Shown: positions 8,315-11,931 of the stretch, in pieces | Layout: each line of letters begins with the position of its first letter | Position numbering within the stretch: the first letter of the stretch is position 1 | Source: Eimeria necatrix | Taxonomy: Eukaryota; Apicomplexa; Conoidasida; Eucoccidiorida; Eimeriidae | DNA: 11,931 bases | Assembly: GCF_000499385.1 (NCBI RefSeq) | Contig: NW_013651903.1 | Coordinates: 1-11,931, forward strand | Direction of reading: 5' to 3' | Translations under genes and position numbers: made by a program | The notes under the pieces: model-generated | Told to the model about the DNA's origin: nothing | Database searches by the model: none | Seen by the model: only the letters and a program-made list of their open reading frames with translations

Positions 8315-8337
8315 ACCACGTGTCCGGAACCACGTGT
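8315..8337. promoter_or_regulatory. Tandem pair of CACGTG E-boxes
   Basis: ACCACGTGT occurs twice, at 8315-8323 and 8329-8337, placing two canonical bHLH/bHLH-PAS E-boxes (CACGTG) 8 bases apart on the same face-to-face spacing of 14 bases. Four further CACGTG sites occur at 1985, 3986, 9298 and 9936, about twice the number expected by chance in this length. Tandem E-boxes are known from clock- and MYC-type targets, usually with slightly different spacing. No promoter is identified beside them. Confidence 0.25.
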
Positions 8338-8362
8338 GAAACAATTTGAGCTTCTTCTGTAA

Positions 8363-8450
8363 AGCCAACTTTATTTGTATGGGTAACTTCTACTCGCACA
8401 TTAACTGCAGAGCTAACTTTATTTGTATGAGTAACAGCTAACTGCAGATT
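8363..8450 (+). repeat. Imperfect tandem duplication, two units
   Basis: The first unit (8363-8410) begins AGCCAACTTTATTTGTATGG and the second (8411-8450) begins AGCTAACTTTATTTGTATGA. The first 25 bases match with two substitutions, and both units end in TAACTGCAG, with the second about 12 bases shorter. This is a degenerate local duplication with an internal deletion. Confidence 0.65.
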
Positions 8451-8453
8451 AAA
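8448..8453 (+). terminator. Possible variant poly(A) signal ATTAAA
   Basis: ATTAAA is the commonest variant of the animal AATAAA signal. It is followed at about 8471-8490 by GGTTGGTTCTATTTGG, which resembles a GU-rich downstream element, and it lies about 225 bases after the stop of the candidate exon at 8052-8224. Either element alone is common by chance. Confidence 0.15.
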
Positions 8454-9069
8454 AGTTTTTAGTGCTCTTAAGGTTGGTTCTATTTGGCGAAGCTCTTAAT
8501 CGAGAGTTTGGATCGAGGACATAGTTGAAACAACTCAGGGGGCACCCTGTTTCTTAGGACAGTCGCTAGACACATCTGTTTCCACTTTGCTCGACTAGTC
8601 TACACAATTTCATCAAAATCTTAGATTAATGCCTCGCATCGGCTGATTCGGAGCCGCGAACAAAGAAGACATGCATGTAGTGGTACGGTGAGAGGGGCCT
8701 GACATCTAAGTCTGGTTGCTCTCCTATGAAAGCTGATCTGCAACGTTTACGAGCCTCTCACAGTAGCACGCGTAGGAAAAAATGCAGAGTGCTAATAGCA
8801 GTATCTACATGGAAACTCCATTGAATTGTGGGTGGTACAACTTGAGTTGGATGGAAAAGCTCTACCCGCCATCCTCTTGGTTCTAACAAAACAACCTTGA
8901 AACGCTGTTGTGTTGAGAGGAAAGAAATGCTAATTGTGTGGATTGTGAACGTAAATATGGCATACCACGGTTTTCGTCAGGTGGCCTATTGTGCTGAATT
9001 CGAGCCACAAAAATGCTGCCCACAATGCAAAACTAATAAGCAAAAGTCCATTCATTTGCTCTGTTTTGT
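8454..9069. other. No gene recognised
   Basis: No frame of note lies on either strand. An 8-bp inverted repeat pairs GTGAGAGG (8689-8696) with CCTCTCAC (8754-8761) across 57 bases that pair poorly, so it does not look like a microRNA precursor. The rest is featureless to my eye. Confidence 0.5.
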
Positions 9070-9420
9070 ATGATGCACAGCCAGAACTCTAGTGTGGAGT
9101 GCTTTCCTCACAAAGCTTCTGTGTTATGGCCAGGGTTGCGCTCACTCCGCAACCAGCACGTACTCACTCAGCCAGTGATGGCAAAGGCTTGCTCAAGGCC
9201 TCACTTTAGGAAGGAAGCCGGTGCATATAAAAATGTTGGACACCCCACTCTGCATCGAGAAAAAAACAACAGGGACAATACACAGGCAAAAATTTTCCAC
9301 GTGAAAAGCCACAAAGTTAGCATTAGCGCGAGCACTTTTGGTGTACTGGGGAGTACAACCGAATGGGCAGGCACTTCTAACAATGCATTCGCGTGCTCAT
9401 ACTATAAGGCACATACGTAA
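9070..9420 (+). CDS. Unrecognised ATG-initiated frame, 116 codons
   Basis: The frame opens with two consecutive ATG codons at 9070 and closes with TAA at 9418-9420. The initiation context is weak (T at -3). The product is Ser-, Asn-, His- and Lys-containing and mostly hydrophilic, with no signal peptide, transmembrane segment or recognised motif. A 60-codon minus-strand frame overlaps it. It is about as likely to be chance as coding. Confidence 0.09.
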   Translation: MMHSQNSSVECFPHKASVLWPGLRSLRNQHVLTQPVMAKACSRPHFRKEAGAYKNVGHPTLHREKNNRDNTQAKIFHVKSHKVSISASTFGVLGSTTEWAGTSNNAFACSYYKAHT

Positions 9421-9678
9421 ATCAGAGGCGCACAACACATCATTTGAGCTATTGCATTGTTGGGGAAACGTTCTATAGTGAAAGCTTCTGGATCCTGTGT
9501 CGGTCTTCACCTTATCTACTCCGTTTTTGTATTTCTCTCGAAAGCAACTCACAACCGTCACAGATGGCTCTCGGTTCCAACGAACATAACTGTTTCTTCC
9601 TCATATTTCGGCAGACTTTCGCAAGCTCTAGGTCCAAAAACGCGCAATAACGCTCTCTGACCACGGCAAGAAACTTAC

Positions 9679-9996
9679 GGTGTCGCTCACCCCGTCTGAT
9701 GTGCAGAAACGAGCCATCTGCGAGAAATAAACCTCCCTGCAGCTGAGCATCTGCGTCGGAGTCGCTGATTTGCGTGCGCTGCACGCTTTTATCACTTTGG
9801 ACACTCTGCCGAGCAAACATCTGTTGAGGCCCATTTTGCTGGTGAAATACTTTGTGGAATGCAGCCAAAGGCGGCTATCAGGAAACGATCGACGATAAAG
9901 TTTCCGAATATCCAAGCGGGAGGTTGCAGGAATCTCACGTGCCTCCACAAAATACGTGAAGCTGTACGTGAACTCAGAGCACTGGAGCGCACTCAT
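9679..9996 (-). CDS. Candidate first exon on minus strand ending at a GTAAGT donor
   Basis: On the minus strand an ATG at 9996-9994, with G at -3, opens a frame that runs 106 codons to ACC followed by GTAAGT (donor at 9678-9673). Without splicing it continues to a stop at 9628. The chain begins MSALQCSEFTYSFTYF, is basic in its middle, and is Ser/Cys-rich toward the end. It is not recognised. An overlapping minus-strand frame (9512-9868) is also open and has comparably protein-like composition, so the phase is uncertain. The donor core is good, but its exon side (ACC rather than CAG) is not consensus. No partner acceptor is identified. Confidence 0.15.
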
Positions 9997-10124
9997 TGCT
10001 TTAATTTCGGGGTTATACCGTAGCCACCCAAGGCGTCACGCACAGCTGCCGAACAGGTCAACTTTGATGGCCGGTTTCACCTATGCAGATGTTAATTTTC
10101 ATCAACAGAAGCAACAGTGGGCAT

Positions 10125-10206
10125 ATTTAAATTGAAAAACGGGAAAATTCATCCGAAATTTCCTGTTTCAGTGAACGATTACGTACAATCTCGTTCAATT
10201 TTAAAT
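10125..10206. repeat. Nested inverted repeat / imperfect hairpin
   Basis: The outer arms ATTTAAATTGAA (10125-10136) and TTCAATTTTAAAT (10194-10206) are complementary with one bulged T. An inner stem pairs 10133-10150 with 10155-10170 around the loop ATCC, giving about 16 pairs with one mismatch, one G-T pair and a two-base bulge. The outer and inner stems overlap by a few bases, so they would partly compete. It could be a fragment of a foldback or MITE-like element, but I can define no target-site duplication. Confidence 0.4.
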
Positions 10207-10409
10207 GGCGCCTTGTCGAAAAAATTTTGACCTGGGAACTCCCACAGCCCATAGGAGATTTTATAGTTACTTTGCAGATAAGATGTCAATTACAAATAGC
10301 TGTTGTCAGGGCACCTCACAGCAGTACGCAGGAAAAGACACGATATGTGACCTCAAAGTAAGGAGAAGTTCTTAATGCTACGCATACTCACAAGAGCGTC
10401 CCTTTTTAA

Positions 10410-10432
10410 CGCATATATGCTTCTTATATGCG
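10410..10432. repeat. Perfect 8-bp inverted repeat CGCATATA/TATATGCG
   Basis: The arms at 10410-10417 and 10425-10432 pair perfectly around a 7-base loop. The left arm overlaps a self-complementary GCATATATGC. No adjacent gene or T-run gives it a role. Confidence 0.35.
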
Positions 10433-11931
10433 ATTGCAAGATTTGCCAAGTTTATGTATGCATTTGCTTGGGAATGCGCTGGCAATGACACAAAACATAA
10501 CTTAAAATTGGCCCAAGTCCATGGCCTACTGGAGATGTTGCGCTCTAGACCATTGTCCTTTTGTGTCTCAAAGCTTTTGATCTGCTACACATACTTGCTG
10601 TAAGCAGAAACAGATTATGCAAAATAGAATAAAATCTTTTCTTGCGACAACCCTTTCTATTGCTGAGGTCCGTCTAGACGCTTTTATTTGGCACAGACGA
10701 CAATAACCGTCACCAAAGAAGAGTATGGTTTTCAGGCCGACAAGAAATAACGTTTCCGGTTCTTTGACACACAAGAAAAGAAATAATTTATACAAAGTGC
10801 AACAAAGGCAGTCAGGTTTCTACTGGATGTGGCTTTATCTGTCCTCCATTTTGGGCAGCACGCGCTTCATACCAGAAGAAAATGCTCTGAGCCACATGTA
10901 GAAAGAAAGCGTAGAAGCAATTGTGGCAAATTTTCCTTAGGGAAATCATTCAGGCACATTTGTAAGCCTGTCTCACTTTTTGTGCTTGCAGCCTCTCCTA
11001 AGTCCACAAACTCTTGCACTGCAGCCAGTCTGCAAAACATGCATGCATTTGCTCCAAACGTATCTTGCATTTGTATTTAATGCACGCCAGAGGAGCATAT
11101 AGCTACTCCGTCCAATCCAAATGCAATGAATGCCAATAAAATGATTAAACATTTCTGCCCTGCCGCATTGTATTGGCTCATGAACTGCCTCCGATAATAT
11201 TATCCTCTTACAAGGGGAAGTGACACCATACTCATTATCATAAGCTTCCGCGTGGTTGCCTTTCACTGGGAATATTGTGCTGTGCGGCTTTCCGTTGTGT
11301 TGTGATGATGTTGGTGAAATACCATATATTGACTGCAGTTTTCAAACTCTGTCACGCTGCACTTATGCCCTTATGGCTGACCAGGTTGTAGGAAAAGGTG
11401 GCACTGCAGATACAATAAGCTGCTGAGCAGGAAAGAATGACGAATACAGAGCCCGTTTGCAAAGATGCGGTTTATGGCGATTAGACAGTGAAGAAGCAAT
11501 TCATTGTCTAGTGCGTATTCAATACAGGGAAAATTGAAACTGAACAGTCCAATCCTTGTGAAGTGCGGAACCGTGCTCATTTGTAGCAAACGAAATCAAA
11601 CGGGCCCCACGGCGGTGTCCCGTGATATTGCATACTGCTTATTCTGGTCCTACGAAGACCGCAGCGAATCCTAGGCTGAATCTGCAACTTCTTGCATATT
11701 CTTTACAGCTCTGTTGGAGAACATAACTGAGCTAATTGGCCATTTACGTGCATACTCAGTACTCGGGAGCAGTGCTCAACTCCATTATGTGTTTACGGAC
11801 GTCTGCATTACAGCACTGAAACATATGAACAGGAAGTGTGTAGACTTGCCGTCGCCGCTGCATTCTATCTTTATTATATTCAACGCTGAAACCTTAAACA
11901 GTCGTCTAAACTTGTCGCGTCTGCTGAATAT

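Larger units (their letters stand above)
9997..11931. other. No gene recognised; AT-richer tail of the window
   Basis: Frames at 10829-11080 on the plus strand and 10568-10795, 10867-11070, 10973-11266 and 11371-11589 on the minus strand are all below 100 codons. Most lack an ATG and none shows a recognisable domain. The stretch contains a nested inverted repeat (10125-10206), a perfect 8-bp hairpin (10410-10432) and AATAAA at 11135-11140 without a supporting upstream gene. No mobile-element protein, RNA gene or array is seen. Confidence 0.5.

Noticed and set aside
8689..8761. Possible microRNA precursor from the 8-bp arms GTGAGAGG/CCTCTCAC
   Set aside because: The 57 bases between the arms pair poorly and asymmetrically, with only one internal 5-bp stem, so there is no continuous stem of the length a precursor needs.
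10568..10795. Minus-strand 75-codon hydrophobic frame near a TATAAAT sequence
   Set aside because: It begins with TTG rather than ATG, the TATAAAT lies at the first codons rather than upstream, and no protein family is recognisable.
11135..11140. AATAAA as the poly(A) signal of a plus-strand gene
   Set aside because: The only frame just upstream (10829-11080) starts with GTG, is 83 codons long and overlaps minus-strand frames, so there is no supported gene for it to end.
1..11931. Prokaryotic operon, CRISPR array, phage defence system or other multi-gene system
   Set aside because: There are no co-directional packed genes, no regularly spaced repeats and no recognisable enzyme or DNA-binding domain in any frame. 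The sequence behaves like eukaryotic non-coding DNA.
1..11931. Intact retrotransposon or DNA transposon
   Set aside because: I found no reverse transcriptase, integrase or transposase motif, no long terminal repeat pair, no terminal inverted repeats with target-site duplication, and no poly-A tail.

Overview
This window reads as eukaryotic, probably animal, intergenic or intronic DNA. GC is roughly in the mid-40s by eye and CpG is not depleted. There is no compact gene packing, no ribosome-binding-site pattern, no rRNA or tRNA, and no CRISPR-like array. No reading frame is long or conserved enough for me to name a protein. A perfect match to the CTCF core consensus (3742-3755) fits a bilaterian animal. 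One short stretch near 7425-7472 resembles, from memory, interspersed repeat tails common in hard-tick genomes. A tick or other arthropod is therefore my best guess, but it is a weak inference.

Layout. 1-1281 shows no gene, only small inverted repeats. 1282-2037 is poor in stop codons, with overlapping open frames on both strands. 2038-3322 has only short frames. 3323-3610 is an ATG-started frame of 95 codons, followed by the CTCF-like site. 4171-5210 holds two consecutive plus-strand open frames, neither recognised. 5211-6030 is empty apart from one short frame. Around 6031-6223 a CCAAT/TATATAG-like sequence precedes a 39-codon ORF with a very good Kozak context. 6224-7942 is non-coding or unrecognised, with small tandem duplications. 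At 7997-8224 a pyrimidine-rich 3' splice-site-like sequence leads into a short frame with protein-like composition. This is followed by twin CACGTG E-boxes, an imperfect tandem duplication and an ATTAAA signal, and could be the last exon of a gene. 9070-9996 carries an unrecognised plus-strand frame and a minus-strand frame crossing a GTAAGT donor. 9997-11931 has a nested inverted repeat at about 10125-10206 and otherwise nothing I can support as a gene.

I find no operon-like set of genes and no evidence of a new multi-gene system. All coding calls below are low-confidence candidates. They would need transcript evidence or homology searches, neither of which I could use.
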